64,000 nt of DNA from Paenibacillus sp. BIC5C1 (GTDB taxonomy: Bacteria > Bacillota > Bacilli > Paenibacillales > Paenibacillaceae). Position numbers and translations under genes: made by a program. Shown here piece after piece: positions 52,975 to 62,389 of this stretch. Positions within the stretch are counted from its first letter, which is position 1. Each line of letters begins with the position of its first letter. Location: positions 1,116,001-1,180,000 of the forward strand of contig NZ_CP135922.1 in the NCBI RefSeq assembly GCF_032399705.1, in the 5' to 3' direction. The notes below the pieces were generated by a model, which did not search any database, was not told the DNA's origin, and was given only the letters and a program-made list of their open reading frames with translations.

Positions 52975-54335
52975 GAGTTCTGGATGTGTTGCGAATGTCA
53001 TGGGGACAGATTGTGCGCAGGAAGGTGGTTACTCTACTGTGCATGATTGGCCTGTCCATAGGCTGTGCCGCCATGATTATCGCATTAAGCGTGGGGCAGT
53101 CGGTACAGGTCTATGGTGAGAAAACGTTAAATGAGAATTACAAAATGGATGAGATAACGGTATCACCCAATGAAGGAATCGGTTCGGGCGGGAGCAGTGG
53201 TCAGACGTCCACCTTCGAACGCGGAGCGCTAACGGCTCGAAAAATCGATATTATTGCCAGCCTTCCGCATGTTGTCGCCGTTGCTCCAATGTTGAAGCTG
53301 GATATGCTGGAGATGGCTACGTTGGATGGCAAAAGCTCCAATGTGGAAGTCATCGGTACAGAGCTTGGATCATTGAGCCGTTTCGGCTACCGTTTTGACA
53401 AAGGCGGGGCATCGGGAATTAGCGGAGCCGCGATTGTGAATTACGGTGCAACATTCGGACTTGTGGACGCCGAGGTGATACGGGAACTGAACAACAAGCT
53501 CATGGAGGATTCGTTTAATGACGAGTTTCTACAACAGTACATGGCGTTGATGTCTACCCAAACCGAGCTGTTTCAGGCGCAGTTTAACCTGAAATATCAG
53601 GACATGAATGACTCGTCCAAAGCCAAAACAAGTTCGCCTTTGCGAGTGACGGGTGTGCTGAAGGTGCCTGGCGGCATGAGTGAGAATAATGCCATGTATG
53701 ACAAAAAGATCTATATTTCCCTCGAAACCGCCCGGATGCTCGCGGAACAGTTCCAGAGCAGTCAGGCACAGGCCGCGGCGGCAGGACGGTTGAACTCTGC
53801 ACTCGTGAAGGTAGAAGACAAGAAGTATGTAGCACAGGTGCAGGAGCAGATTCAGAAGCTGACGCTGATGACAGACAGCAATCTGTATCAGGAGCAGGCG
53901 ATGAAGGAACAGCTTGGCATGTACCAGAAGGCCGCTATGGGCATAGGGATATTCGTCATGCTGCTGGCTTCGCTGTCCATTATTGTTGCGATGATCATGT
54001 CCACGCATCAGCGCCGCAAACAGATTGGCGTCATGAAGGTGCTGGGAGCCAATCTGTGGCAGATCAGGCAGATGTTCATTACTGAAGCTGCTGTACTTGG
54101 AGTGTTGGGCGGCATTGTTGGTGTCTTCATCGCTTATGGAGCCATTCAGGGGGTAAATGGACTGCTCCAAGGACAAATCTCGATGGAGGCAAGCACACCA
54201 CTCCAAGTGGTTATTGAGACGTCGGCCCTGCCTGCTGGTATAGCGTTTGCGGTGTTGACCGGAGTACTATCGGGAATCTATCCGGCGATTAGCGCCTCGC
54301 GTACAAATGCGTTGCAGGTGATCAAATCGGCATAA
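52971..54335 (+). CDS. MacB/FtsX-type ABC transporter permease
   Basis: 454 residues from GTG 52971 (GTGA overlap with the ATPase; GGAG at 52960-52963). Helix 1 about 20-45, a large extracytoplasmic domain about 50-305, then three helices from ~325, with the FtsX motif ASLSIIVAMIMSTHQRRKQIGVMKVLGANLWQIRQMFITEAAVLGVLGG. The ectodomain is Gly/Ser-rich at first (GGSSGQTSTFERGALTARKIDIIASLPHVVAVAPM). Length and layout match YknZ/MacB-like permeases. Confidence 0.9.
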   Translation: MRVLDVLRMSWGQIVRRKVVTLLCMIGLSIGCAAMIIALSVGQSVQVYGEKTLNENYKMDEITVSPNEGIGSGGSSGQTSTFERGALTARKIDIIASLPHVVAVAPMLKLDMLEMATLDGKSSNVEVIGTELGSLSRFGYRFDKGGASGISGAAIVNYGATFGLVDAEVIRELNNKLMEDSFNDEFLQQYMALMSTQTELFQAQFNLKYQDMNDSSKAKTSSPLRVTGVLKVPGGMSENNAMYDKKIYISLETARMLAEQFQSSQAQAAAAGRLNSALVKVEDKKYVAQVQEQIQKLTLMTDSNLYQEQAMKEQLGMYQKAAMGIGIFVMLLASLSIIVAMIMSTHQRRKQIGVMKVLGANLWQIRQMFITEAAVLGVLGGIVGVFIAYGAIQGVNGLLQGQISMEASTPLQVVIETSALPAGIAFAVLTGVLSGIYPAISASRTNALQVIKSA

Positions 54336-54420
54336 ATGAAAGCAGAGATACAGGGGAAGCACAGTTTAGGGATTGAACAGACAGAATCAATAGACAGATT
54401 CAACGAAGGGACATACGGCA

Positions 54421-55512
54421 ATGAAGAACTCGGCAATAAGCAAATGGATAAAGAGAATCATCATGATCGGACTGCTCGCGGGCGCTGGATACTTTCTGTA
54501 CCAGCAATATAAACCGATACCCGAAGCGCCCATCGAGGCCCCGCAGCCCATTACATTTGAAGTTACTCAGGAGACGATCACGCAGGAAATTCAGGTCAAA
54601 GGCAAGTCTGCTTATGCCAAACAGACGGATGTGTACGCTCCTTTTGCCTCGAAAATAAAGCAGTGGAATGTCGAGAATGGGGAGCCCATTCACAAGGGAG
54701 CCGTGATGTTCTCGCTTGATTCGAAAGCATTGCAGACGGAAGTGCAGCAGTTGGAAACCGATATTGAGAAATCGAGGCTGGAAGCTCAATTGAATGAGAT
54801 TGGTCTTGCTCAAGGAGAGGGTCCCGAGCAATTGGGGGTTACCGAAGAAGAACGGAAGAAAGCCTTCGCCGAGCGGGAAACAAAACGACTGACCAACAAA
54901 ATGAACAAGGAATCCATCGCTGTAAAGGAGCAGGAGGTTCAGGCCAAGAAAGCGGTCATTGGTTTATCCACTGTGTACGCGCCGGTATCCGGTGTGTTTC
55001 TGATGAACGATTCGGAGACCAAGACACGTATGGTGGGAGAAGGTCAGTATATGGGTACCATTGTGGACACTGGCAAATTACAATTTGTGGCGACCATTAG
55101 CGAGCAGGAGCTATTCAAAATCCAAACAGGTATGCCTGTAAGTGTACATATGACGGGCAATAAGGAGGTTCCGTTAACCGGAAAGGTCAGCAAAATCTCC
55201 AAGTTTGCCAAAAAGGGAACAGAAACCGATCTGAAACAGCCTTCCCAATTCGATATTGTCATTGATCTGAAGCCAAACGCCAAGCTGATCGGTGGATTAA
55301 GTCTGGAGGGCAAGATTGAAACGCTGCGTAAGGAGAAAGCAACGGTCGTTCCGACGCTCGCGGTCATGCGGGATCAGGATACGGCATATGTGATGCTGGA
55401 TCAGGGCAACGGGCAATATGCACAGCAGACGATTCAAACAGGCATCGAGACAGATGACAAGACTGAAGTATTGAACGGCTTGAAACCGGGTGATATTGTA
55501 GTGCTTCCATAA
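54421..55512 (+). CDS. MacA/YknX-like membrane fusion protein
   Basis: 363 residues. One N-terminal membrane helix (about 11-30: WIKRIIMIGLLAGAGYFLYQQY), then beta-barrel, lipoyl-like half-motif (YAPFASKIKQWNVENGEPIHKGAVMFSLDSK), a short helical hairpin (about 105-165), the second lipoyl half (STVYAPVSGVFLMN) and a C-terminal barrel (GIETDDKTEVLNGLKPGDIVVLP). It bridges the MacB-like permease to its substrate on the outer side. Last gene of the operon. Confidence 0.86.
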   Translation: MKNSAISKWIKRIIMIGLLAGAGYFLYQQYKPIPEAPIEAPQPITFEVTQETITQEIQVKGKSAYAKQTDVYAPFASKIKQWNVENGEPIHKGAVMFSLDSKALQTEVQQLETDIEKSRLEAQLNEIGLAQGEGPEQLGVTEEERKKAFAERETKRLTNKMNKESIAVKEQEVQAKKAVIGLSTVYAPVSGVFLMNDSETKTRMVGEGQYMGTIVDTGKLQFVATISEQELFKIQTGMPVSVHMTGNKEVPLTGKVSKISKFAKKGTETDLKQPSQFDIVIDLKPNAKLIGGLSLEGKIETLRKEKATVVPTLAVMRDQDTAYVMLDQGNGQYAQQTIQTGIETDDKTEVLNGLKPGDIVVLP

Positions 55513-55658
55513 AAAAGAGAGCATGAGAATATGGCATGTGAAATAGCTCATTACGGGGAATAAGCCTGTGATGGGCCTTTTTTATGGCTTGGGGAGGCGC
55601 ATCTCGGAATTCCTGCTAGATTTATGGAATTAAATATAATAATTTTTAATAAATTCAA

Positions 55659-55687
55659 TTTACAGTAATATTTACATGGAGTATAAT
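55659..55687 (+). promoter_or_regulatory. promoter upstream of the GH6 cellulase
   Basis: TTTACA (55659-55664) and TATAAT (55682-55687) with a 17-base spacer. The predicted start, about 55694, lies about 370 bases before the cellulase ATG. Confidence 0.65.
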
Positions 55688-55714
55688 CGATTCATAAGGA
55701 GGTGGACACGCGAT

Positions 55715-55780
55715 GTGAGGATTGTATCGAGGGTAAGCCTTTTTTTAAAACCTCTAAAAGTAAGCGCTTACTTTGTTTGA
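55715..55780 (+). CDS. possible 21-residue leader peptide
   Basis: AAGGAGGTG at 55696-55704 is a near-perfect anti-Shine-Dalgarno match just after the predicted transcription start. Behind it are two choices: ATG 55713 followed at once by TGA (a start-stop), or GTG 55715 opening a 21-residue frame (MRIVSRVSLFLKPLKVSAYFV) whose end overlaps the 18-bp palindrome. No homology is known; expression would need proof. Confidence 0.35.
   Translation: MRIVSRVSLFLKPLKVSAYFV
55757..55774. promoter_or_regulatory. 18-bp perfect palindrome, cre/LacI-like operator
   Basis: AAAGTAAGC-GCTTACTTT, fully symmetric with central CG. It shares the AAGCGCTT core of LacI/CcpA-family operators but lacks the TG...CA ends of a strict cre. 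It is about 63 bases downstream of the predicted start, so bound protein would act as a roadblock. Confidence 0.6.
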
Positions 55781-56064
55781 GTCTGAGCAATGCCTTGAAA
55801 GCCGTTCACCAAAGATCACCCGCACATACCTACAGATGTTATCCCCCTTGCTTTGTCACTTAACCTCAGTGTAAGACACCATTTCTGTTTCTTGTTTCAC
55901 ATCTTATTGTTGTTGACCTAGCTTGTCCCAAATGTTTCTACATTCATGGAGGTGAAGATCCTACTGCTCATCCATATGTTCTCTACCGTGCATAGCATCT
56001 TGCCGACACAGAGGATCAGACATGAGTATATACCCAATCCAAGTACAGGAAAGGTGGAACCCTA

Positions 56065-58497
56065 ATGACAAGATCGAAAACCTTATCGAAAGGCGGAAAG
56101 GTCCTTCGCAGAAGTGTAAAACAAATGCTGGCAGCAACGCTGCTCGCGGCGGGAATCTTCCCGGGCATGGCTCCAGGAGTGAGTCAGGCGGCTGAAGCAC
56201 ATGTGGATAATCCGTTTGTCGGAGCTACAGCGTATTTAAACCAGGATTATTCCGCTCTCGTGGATACGTCCATCGCGCTCACCAGTGATGCGTCGTTAAA
56301 AGCCAAGATGGAAACGGTCAAATCCTATCCAACGGCAGTCTGGATCGACCGTATCGCCGCCATTAATGGTGGAACAGACAATGCGGGACGCAAAAGTGTG
56401 GAGCAGCATCTGGATGCCGCCTTGGCACAAAAGAAAGCAGGTACTCCAATTACCGCTTCATTCGTTATCTATAACTTGCCTGGGCGGGATTGTCATGCGC
56501 TTGCCTCCAATGGTGAACTTCCACTAACACAGGCGGCTCTGCAGACGTATAAAAATGATTATATCAATGTAATCGCCGATATTTTTGCAAAGCCGAAGTA
56601 TCAGGACATTCGCATCATCGCTATCATTGAGCCGGACAGTCTGCCCAATCTGGTAACTAATCTCAGTACACCAGCTTGTGCCCAGGCGAGTTCAACAGGC
56701 ATCTATGAAGCTGGTGTGAAATACGCCTTGGAAAAGCTGCATGCCATTCCGAATGTTTACAACTACCTGGATATTGGTCACTCCGGCTGGCTTGGTTGGG
56801 ATAACAACCGTACAGGTGCAATCTCGCTGTATACCAACGTTGTCCAAGGAACAGCAGCAGGTCTGAACAGCGCCGATGGCTTCATTACGAACACGGCGAA
56901 CAGCACACCGCTAAATGAACCGAATCTGCCTAATCCGGATCTGAACATCGGTGGACAACCAATCAAGTCTTCCAAGTTTTATGAGTGGAATCCTTACTTC
57001 GACGAAACCGATTTCACTGCGGCACTGTATAGCGGATTTGTACAAGCGGGTTGGCCGGCCAGCACAGGCGTCCTGATTGATACCAGCCGCAATGGATGGG
57101 GCGGGGTGAACCGTCCAACGTCTGCCACAGGCAGTGATATTAATACGTACGTAAATTCCGGGCGTGTGGACAAGCGTGATCACCGGGGGAACTGGTGTAA
57201 TAACAGTGGAGCAGGCATAGGTGAAGCACCTAAAGCTGCACCAGGACCAGCCCATCTGGATGCCTATGTATGGGTCAAGCCTCCAGGGGAGTCTGATGGC
57301 TCCAGCTCGGAAATTCCGAACAACGAAGGAAAAGGTTTCGACCGGATGTGTGATCCAACGTTTACAACTCGTGATGGTGTATTGACGGGTGCACTGCCCA
57401 ACGCACCAGTGTCAGGTCACTGGTTCCATGACCAATTCGTCATGCTGGTGCAAAACTCATTCCCTGTTCTTCCTGCCAGCAATGGTGGAGGGGGGGGAAC
57501 GACAGCTCCAGCAGCTCCGGCAACACTATCTGCGACAGCAGGTAACGCACAGGTTTCCCTGAACTGGACAGCCTCCACAGGTGCGACCAGTTATAACGTG
57601 AAACGGGCGTTGAGTGCATCGGGTCCATTCACTACGGTTGCTGCGGGCGTGACCGGCACATCGTATGCCAACACAGGTCTGATCAATGGAACAACCTACT
57701 ATTATGTAGTTAGTGCCGTGAATGCTGCGGGTGAAAGTGTGAATTCGGCAGTACAAAGTGCTGTGCCGGTTGCAGGCGTAACCGCTCCTGTCGCACCAAC
57801 AGCGCTGGCAGCTACGGCAGGCAATGCTCAAATCAGCTTGTCCTGGACGGCTTCGCCAGGAGCGACAGGTTATAACGTGAAACGGGCGTTGAGTGCATCG
57901 GGTCCATTCACTACGGTTGCTGCGAGCGTAAGCGGCACATCCTACACCAATACGGGCCTGACCAATGGAACGACCTATCATTATGTAGTTAGTGCTGTGA
58001 ACGCTGCCGGGGAAAGTCTCAATTCTGCCGCAGCTTCTGCAACACCACAAAGTGTAGTTGTTCCGACCAGTGACCTGGTTCTGCAATATCGTGCGGGAGA
58101 TACCAACGCGGCAGATAACCAAATCAAACCGTATTTCAATATCAAAAACGTAGGTAACACGGCTGTAAACCTGAGTGATCTGAAAATTCGTTATTACTTC
58201 TCCAAAGAAGGTACCGCAGCGATGGACTCTGCTATCGATTACGCTCAAGTTGGCGGAGCCAACATCCAGCGCACATTCACCGATTCCTATGTGGAGCTGA
58301 GCTTCACTTCTGGAGCGGGTGCCATCCAGGCAGGCGGACAATCCGGGGATATCCAGCTCCGCATGTACAAAACGGACTGGAGCAACTTTGATGAAACCAA
58401 TGATTATTCCTACGATCCAACCAAAACATCCTATCAGGACTGGAACAAGGTGACCCTCTACAAAGGCGGTACCCTTGTCTGGGGCATTGAGCCTTAA
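56065..58497 (+). CDS. secreted GH6 cellulase (exo-type) with two Fn3 domains and CBM3
   Basis: 810 residues; AGGAAAGGTGG precedes ATG 56065. Signal peptide to about residue 43 (SQAAEA). GH6 catalytic domain about 45-470: YNLPGRDCHALASNGELP (Asp of RDC is the catalytic acid position), IIAIIEPDSLPNLVTN (second conserved Asp), LDIGHSGWLGW, WVKPPGESDG. Then two Fn3 modules (about 485-570 and 578-663) and a C-terminal CBM3 (DLVLQYRAGDTNAADNQIKPYFNI to the end). Cleaves cellobiose from cellulose chains. The lid-forming loops suggest exo action, but that is not certain. Confidence 0.92.
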   Translation: MTRSKTLSKGGKVLRRSVKQMLAATLLAAGIFPGMAPGVSQAAEAHVDNPFVGATAYLNQDYSALVDTSIALTSDASLKAKMETVKSYPTAVWIDRIAAINGGTDNAGRKSVEQHLDAALAQKKAGTPITASFVIYNLPGRDCHALASNGELPLTQAALQTYKNDYINVIADIFAKPKYQDIRIIAIIEPDSLPNLVTNLSTPACAQASSTGIYEAGVKYALEKLHAIPNVYNYLDIGHSGWLGWDNNRTGAISLYTNVVQGTAAGLNSADGFITNTANSTPLNEPNLPNPDLNIGGQPIKSSKFYEWNPYFDETDFTAALYSGFVQAGWPASTGVLIDTSRNGWGGVNRPTSATGSDINTYVNSGRVDKRDHRGNWCNNSGAGIGEAPKAAPGPAHLDAYVWVKPPGESDGSSSEIPNNEGKGFDRMCDPTFTTRDGVLTGALPNAPVSGHWFHDQFVMLVQNSFPVLPASNGGGGGTTAPAAPATLSATAGNAQVSLNWTASTGATSYNVKRALSASGPFTTVAAGVTGTSYANTGLINGTTYYYVVSAVNAAGESVNSAVQSAVPVAGVTAPVAPTALAATAGNAQISLSWTASPGATGYNVKRALSASGPFTTVAASVSGTSYTNTGLTNGTTYHYVVSAVNAAGESLNSAAASATPQSVVVPTSDLVLQYRAGDTNAADNQIKPYFNIKNVGNTAVNLSDLKIRYYFSKEGTAAMDSAIDYAQVGGANIQRTFTDSYVELSFTSGAGAIQAGGQSGDIQLRMYKTDWSNFDETNDYSYDPTKTSYQDWNKVTLYKGGTLVWGIEP
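57591..57924 (+). repeat. 55-base identical DNA repeat in the two Fn3 modules
   Basis: 57591-57645 is identical to 57870-57924, 279 bases (93 codons) apart in frame. The rest of the two modules is similar but diverged. It marks recent duplication or gene conversion. Confidence 0.88.
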
Positions 58498-59168
58498 AAG
58501 GAATGTTATACAGTTGGTTCGGTTGTGAAAAAAAGAATTCGCTGATGGAAGCGTTTAAGAGCCGCTTGAAGATCGGAAATTAGGGATGTGTAAGCGGATG
58601 TATGAAAGAGGGCTGTCCTCTGATCATGGAAATGATCTGGAGACAGCCCTATTTTTCTTACGAACAGAGCAGACGCTATATAGGTGATTTGGTGCAGTTG
58701 GAAATTTTAACGAATCCTAGACACGTTATTCCGTAAATTTGGGTGGTTATAGCCCTGCTTAGCATCTTTTTGGCCCGAATAGGGTTACTGAGGTTCGTTA
58801 GGATTCGTTAGATAAGGCCTGCCTGAATCTTACTTCGGACGAATTCGTTCGTCGGTTTGATTTCCTTAATGTCCTCTGAAGAACACTGAATATTGATCGT
58901 TTTGGACGGATATTTGCCTATGTCGCGGCAGGCAGGATGTCTATAATAGTACCCGACGGGCAGGATGAAGCTGCTCTGATGGAGAGGGAATGGAAGGGGG
59001 ACGGAGTCAAGGAATTCAGTTGAGGCGGAGGATCTTTCTTTTATATTTTTGTAAGCGCATTCAGTAAAATTTGAAAGATATGAACGTCTGTATGGATTGA
59101 CGGATAATGCATGATCCCAAGCACAGCCATAAGCATCACCCATTCTGTCTCAAGGAGAGTGAAGGTCG
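58498..59168. other. intergenic region before the lyase
   Basis: 671 bases. It holds the cellulase terminator (58609-58656), a cre-like TGGAAGCGTTTAAG at 58546-58559, a TATAAT near 58942 with no clear -35, and a small hairpin GACGAATTCGTTCGTC at 58839-58854. A 111-codon frame on the minus strand (58808-59143) shows no ribosome binding site and is not believed. Confidence 0.55.
58609..58656 (+). terminator. terminator of the GH6 cellulase
   Basis: AGGGCTGTC pairs with GACAGCCCT, inner GATCAT/ATGATC, followed by ATTTTT. It is about 110 bases after the stop. Confidence 0.8.
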
Positions 59169-61586
59169 ATGAAATCCAAATTAACAGCGCCGATACATAA
59201 AGGATCTGTTTCAGGTATGCACTCCAATCGCAGGAAGGTGCGTATGCCACTTGCAGCCAAAATGCTATCTTCGGCACTAAGTGTTGCTTTGCTCGTTGCG
59301 GGAACAGCGGGTGCGAGCGGAGCAGCAGCTTCCAGTGAGAACAGCGCGGCTGGGGCCAGCGTGCAGACACATAAGGGAGGTAGTTCTTTGAAAGACATTC
59401 AGCTTGAGTATCTTGATCGCGGTCTGGTTGCGACGTCTACTTCCGAGGGTGTTTTTCTCAGTTGGAGATTGCTTGGTGACGAGGCCACAGGGTATAGCTA
59501 TAAAGGTCTGACGGGAACGGATTTCAACGTGTATCGTGATGGCAAGAAGATTGCTACGGTCACCGACAGCACCAACTATGTTGATGCCTCAGGCAAATCG
59601 TCGTCCCGTTATGAAGTGGCAGCGGTAAGCAATAAGAGCAAGGAGAGCAAACGCAGTGCATCTGTCAAACCTTGGGCGAATGGCTACGTCGATATTCCTT
59701 TGCAAAAACCGGCCGATGGTGTGACGCCAGTAGGAGAAGTCTTCACTTATTCTGCGAATGACATGAGTGTGGGCGATGTGGACGGAGACGGTCAGTATGA
59801 GTTTTTTGTAAAATGGGACCCTTCTAACTCCAAGGATGTTTCTCAAAAAGGCTACACCGGTAAAACGTACGTGGATTGTTACACGCTGGACGGACAATTG
59901 TTGTACCGGATCGATCTCGGGGTTAACATCCGTTCGGGTGCTCACTATACACAAATGCTCGTTTATGATTTTGACGGGGATGGCAAAGCTGAGATCATGT
60001 TTAAGACCGCACCGGGAACCAAGATTATCAAATATAACAAAAAAGGAAAGGTCACTTCCGAGAAATACATCACCCTTCCGAAGCAGGATCGCAAGGCAGG
60101 ATACTCCAACGAAGATGATTATCGTTTAAGTGCAGATGGCTACTATGATCATGTCGTGGATATGTTCAAAAACTGGCATAAACATGAAGAGGTCGTGAAG
60201 GGCAACTGGCCTGCTACGTTGGAGGAAGCTTTTGGGATTGAGAAAAAGTATAGTTATCCATTGTCTCAGCAGGATGCTGAGAGCTTGGCCGATTACTTCA
60301 TCGATGTCTATGCACCAAGCCGCAGTGACAAGAATGAGCTGCGCAAGTTCGAAGGTTTTATCGTGGATGGACCTGAGTATGTAACGGTGTTTGAAGGAGA
60401 GTCAGGCAAAGAGCTGGAGACCATTCCTTATGAACCGGCACGGCAGGATGATGGGTTGATGTGGGGCGATTACGCAATGGCACGTATTGAACCGGCGAAC
60501 CGGGTAGATCGTTTCCTGGCAGGTGTGGCATATCTGGACGGGAAGAAACCGTCTGCGATCTTTGCACGCGGGTACTACACACGTTCGACCATGGTCGCCT
60601 ACAACTGGGATGGCAAAAAGCTCAAGCGTGAATGGAAGGTGGACAGTGGCTGGACACCAATGAAGAACCCGTTCAATGACGGTCCGCATGGAGTGGATGG
60701 TACAGATCCGGTGTATGGCTCCATCACAACGCAAGGCGCACATTATTTCAGTGTCGCTGATGTGGATGGAGACGGTAAACAGGAGATTGTGTACGGCTCG
60801 GCCACGATTGATCATGATGGCAGTGTACTGTACAGCTCCAAGGACCTGATGCCTGCGGAGAGTGCTGCTCCGGGAACGATTGCACGTCTGGGCCATGGGG
60901 ATGCGCTTCATGTAGCGGATATCGATCCGGATCGTCCAGGACTGGAAATCTTCATGGTGCATGAAGGTGGTCCTTGGGCGCCATACGGATATTCCCTGCG
61001 GGATGCGAAGACTGGGGAAGTGATCTATGGCGGGTATACGGGCAAAGATACCGGACGCGGCATGATCGGTGATGTAGACCCGACCCGCCGCGGGTTGGAG
61101 ACATGGGCTGTAGGCTTGTGGACAGCCAGCGGTGAGAAAATAAGCGATAAGGCTCCCGGCACGAATATGAATATACGATGGGCCGCCGATATGACAACTC
61201 AGATCGTGGACGGTGCCATTGATGTCACACCTACGATCAAGGATTGGAATCGGGGCACGCTGCTGACCGCAACCGGAACATTGACCAACAATTATACCAA
61301 GGGTACACCTTCTCTCGTAGCGGATATCTTCGGGGATTGGCGGGAAGAGATGCTGGTGAGAACCGAGGACAGCTCAGCGATCCGCATCTACCTGAGTACC
61401 GAGAAGACCGATCGCAAACTGTACACGCTGATGCATGACGCGATGTATCGTGTCGGCATTGCCGGACAAAACAGTGGTTACAACCAGCCGTCCTACCCAT
61501 CTTTCTACATGGCATCGGATATCGATTGGTCGAAGGTTACGCTGCCCAAGTTCCACACGCCCAATTCGGGTAAAGGTGGAAAGTGA
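59169..61586 (+). CDS. rhamnogalacturonan endolyase, polysaccharide lyase family 11
   Basis: 805 residues; AAGGAGAG at 59153-59160 precedes ATG 59169. Signal peptide to about residue 50 (SGAAASSENSAAG). The PL11 pattern is clear: YLDRGLVATSTSEGVFLSWRLLGDEATG, DFNVYRDGKKIATV, then eight-bladed-propeller calcium motifs DVDGDGQYEFFVKWDPSNS, YDFDGDGKAEIMFKTAPGT, VADVDGDGKQEIVYGSATID, GHGDALHVADIDPDRPGLEIFMVHE. It is longer than YesW-type lyases of B. subtilis, with an extra helical segment at about 318-400. Cleaves the rhamnogalacturonan I backbone outside the cell. Confidence 0.9.
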   Translation: MKSKLTAPIHKGSVSGMHSNRRKVRMPLAAKMLSSALSVALLVAGTAGASGAAASSENSAAGASVQTHKGGSSLKDIQLEYLDRGLVATSTSEGVFLSWRLLGDEATGYSYKGLTGTDFNVYRDGKKIATVTDSTNYVDASGKSSSRYEVAAVSNKSKESKRSASVKPWANGYVDIPLQKPADGVTPVGEVFTYSANDMSVGDVDGDGQYEFFVKWDPSNSKDVSQKGYTGKTYVDCYTLDGQLLYRIDLGVNIRSGAHYTQMLVYDFDGDGKAEIMFKTAPGTKIIKYNKKGKVTSEKYITLPKQDRKAGYSNEDDYRLSADGYYDHVVDMFKNWHKHEEVVKGNWPATLEEAFGIEKKYSYPLSQQDAESLADYFIDVYAPSRSDKNELRKFEGFIVDGPEYVTVFEGESGKELETIPYEPARQDDGLMWGDYAMARIEPANRVDRFLAGVAYLDGKKPSAIFARGYYTRSTMVAYNWDGKKLKREWKVDSGWTPMKNPFNDGPHGVDGTDPVYGSITTQGAHYFSVADVDGDGKQEIVYGSATIDHDGSVLYSSKDLMPAESAAPGTIARLGHGDALHVADIDPDRPGLEIFMVHEGGPWAPYGYSLRDAKTGEVIYGGYTGKDTGRGMIGDVDPTRRGLETWAVGLWTASGEKISDKAPGTNMNIRWAADMTTQIVDGAIDVTPTIKDWNRGTLLTATGTLTNNYTKGTPSLVADIFGDWREEMLVRTEDSSAIRIYLSTEKTDRKLYTLMHDAMYRVGIAGQNSGYNQPSYPSFYMASDIDWSKVTLPKFHTPNSGKGGK

Positions 61587-61697
61587 GAAGTAATAGGTGA
61601 TAAGTGATAAGGTGATTAGTGGCCCAAAACACAGATGAAAAAGATCCTCTGAAAGCTGGGATTGAAGAAGGCAATACCCGTACGGTGATACAGCGGA

Positions 61698-61752
61698 ACT
61701 CTGGAGTAACCTCGGTGCGTTTAGGCGTACGGGAGGTTACCCGGAGTTTTTT
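61698..61752 (+). terminator. terminator of the lyase gene
   Basis: ACTCTGGAGTAACCTC pairs with GAGGTTACCCGGAGT (one or two mismatches), followed by TTTTTTT. About 110 bases after the stop. Confidence 0.72.
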
Positions 61753-61786
61753 TGATATGGCTAAACTAAAGCAACAAACGAAGTCA

Positions 61787-62389
61787 TCATTTCAAATGTG
61801 TTACAGATGCAAAATCTTGAATGATGTATTTCCCGTTTTCATGAAACAATGTGGTGATGGAGCATTCGGAAATCAGCTGACTTTGCATGGCTATAAAATC
61901 AGGGTGCCAAACGTTAAGTTCATGCTCGGGGAAGGTGTTTACCAGAAAATCCGTAATTAACCCGCCATGAGTAACGATAACAATATGGCTATCTGGTGGC
62001 TCTACATTCGTTAATTCCGTTAGGAAAGAGGCCAAACGTTCGCCTGCCTGCTTAGAGGAATGACCCACGGGTGGGAGGTAGTCTGGATCACTTGTGCATC
62101 GGTCCCACATCGCGATGAATTCTTCAAAGGTTTGTTCAGGCAGGTCACCCCAGTTGGCGCGTTCCCGCAGACGCGGGTCCTCAGTCACTGTAACTTTTGT
62201 TTGGAGAGAAATATGCGACGCAGTGTCGGCTGCTCTTTGAAGTGGGCTTGCAATGATCTTGGTGACAGGTACGTTAGCCAAATGAAGTGCCGTCGACTTG
62301 GCTTGTACTACGCCTTCAGATGTGAGGGGAACATCACCGATGCGCTTTTCTTTTAATGCATGCCTTACCAGATAAAATGTAGTTCTCAT
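61787..62389 (-). CDS. histidine phosphatase (phosphoglycerate-mutase-like) family protein
   Basis: 200 residues from ATG 62389 (AGGAGGT upstream; the longer frame to 62512 is rejected). Catalytic LVRHALKEKRIGDVPLTSEGVVQA: here the motif is RHA rather than RHG, with Arg and His retained, and the second His is in IVIVTHGGLITDFL. IIASPLQRAADTASHI supplies the second conserved Arg. Cofactor-independent small-molecule phosphatase of the SixA/CobC/YhfR type; substrate unknown. Single-gene unit. Confidence 0.83.
   Translation of the reverse strand: MRTTFYLVRHALKEKRIGDVPLTSEGVVQAKSTALHLANVPVTKIIASPLQRAADTASHISLQTKVTVTEDPRLRERANWGDLPEQTFEEFIAMWDRCTSDPDYLPPVGHSSKQAGERLASFLTELTNVEPPDSHIVIVTHGGLITDFLVNTFPEHELNVWHPDFIAMQSQLISECSITTLFHENGKYIIQDFASVTHLK

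Larger units (their letters stand above)
55513..56064. other. leader region of the cellulase gene
   Basis: 552 bases. They contain a good promoter, a perfect Shine-Dalgarno with a tiny reading frame, and an 18-bp palindrome (listed separately). The remaining 285 bases up to the cellulase start show no further gene; a second GGAGGTG at 55949-55955 has no convincing frame behind it. Confidence 0.6.

Noticed and set aside
55540..55585. Possible terminator after the membrane fusion protein gene (AAGCCTGTGATGGGCC then Ts)
   Set aside because: The arms do not pair beyond three bases, so it was not listed despite the T run.
58808..59143. 111-codon minus-strand frame before the lyase
   Set aside because: No ribosome binding site, composition not protein-like, and no terminator or promoter attached.
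61619..61960. 113-codon plus-strand frame after the lyase
   Set aside because: It includes the lyase terminator hairpin and runs antisense into the phosphatase gene.
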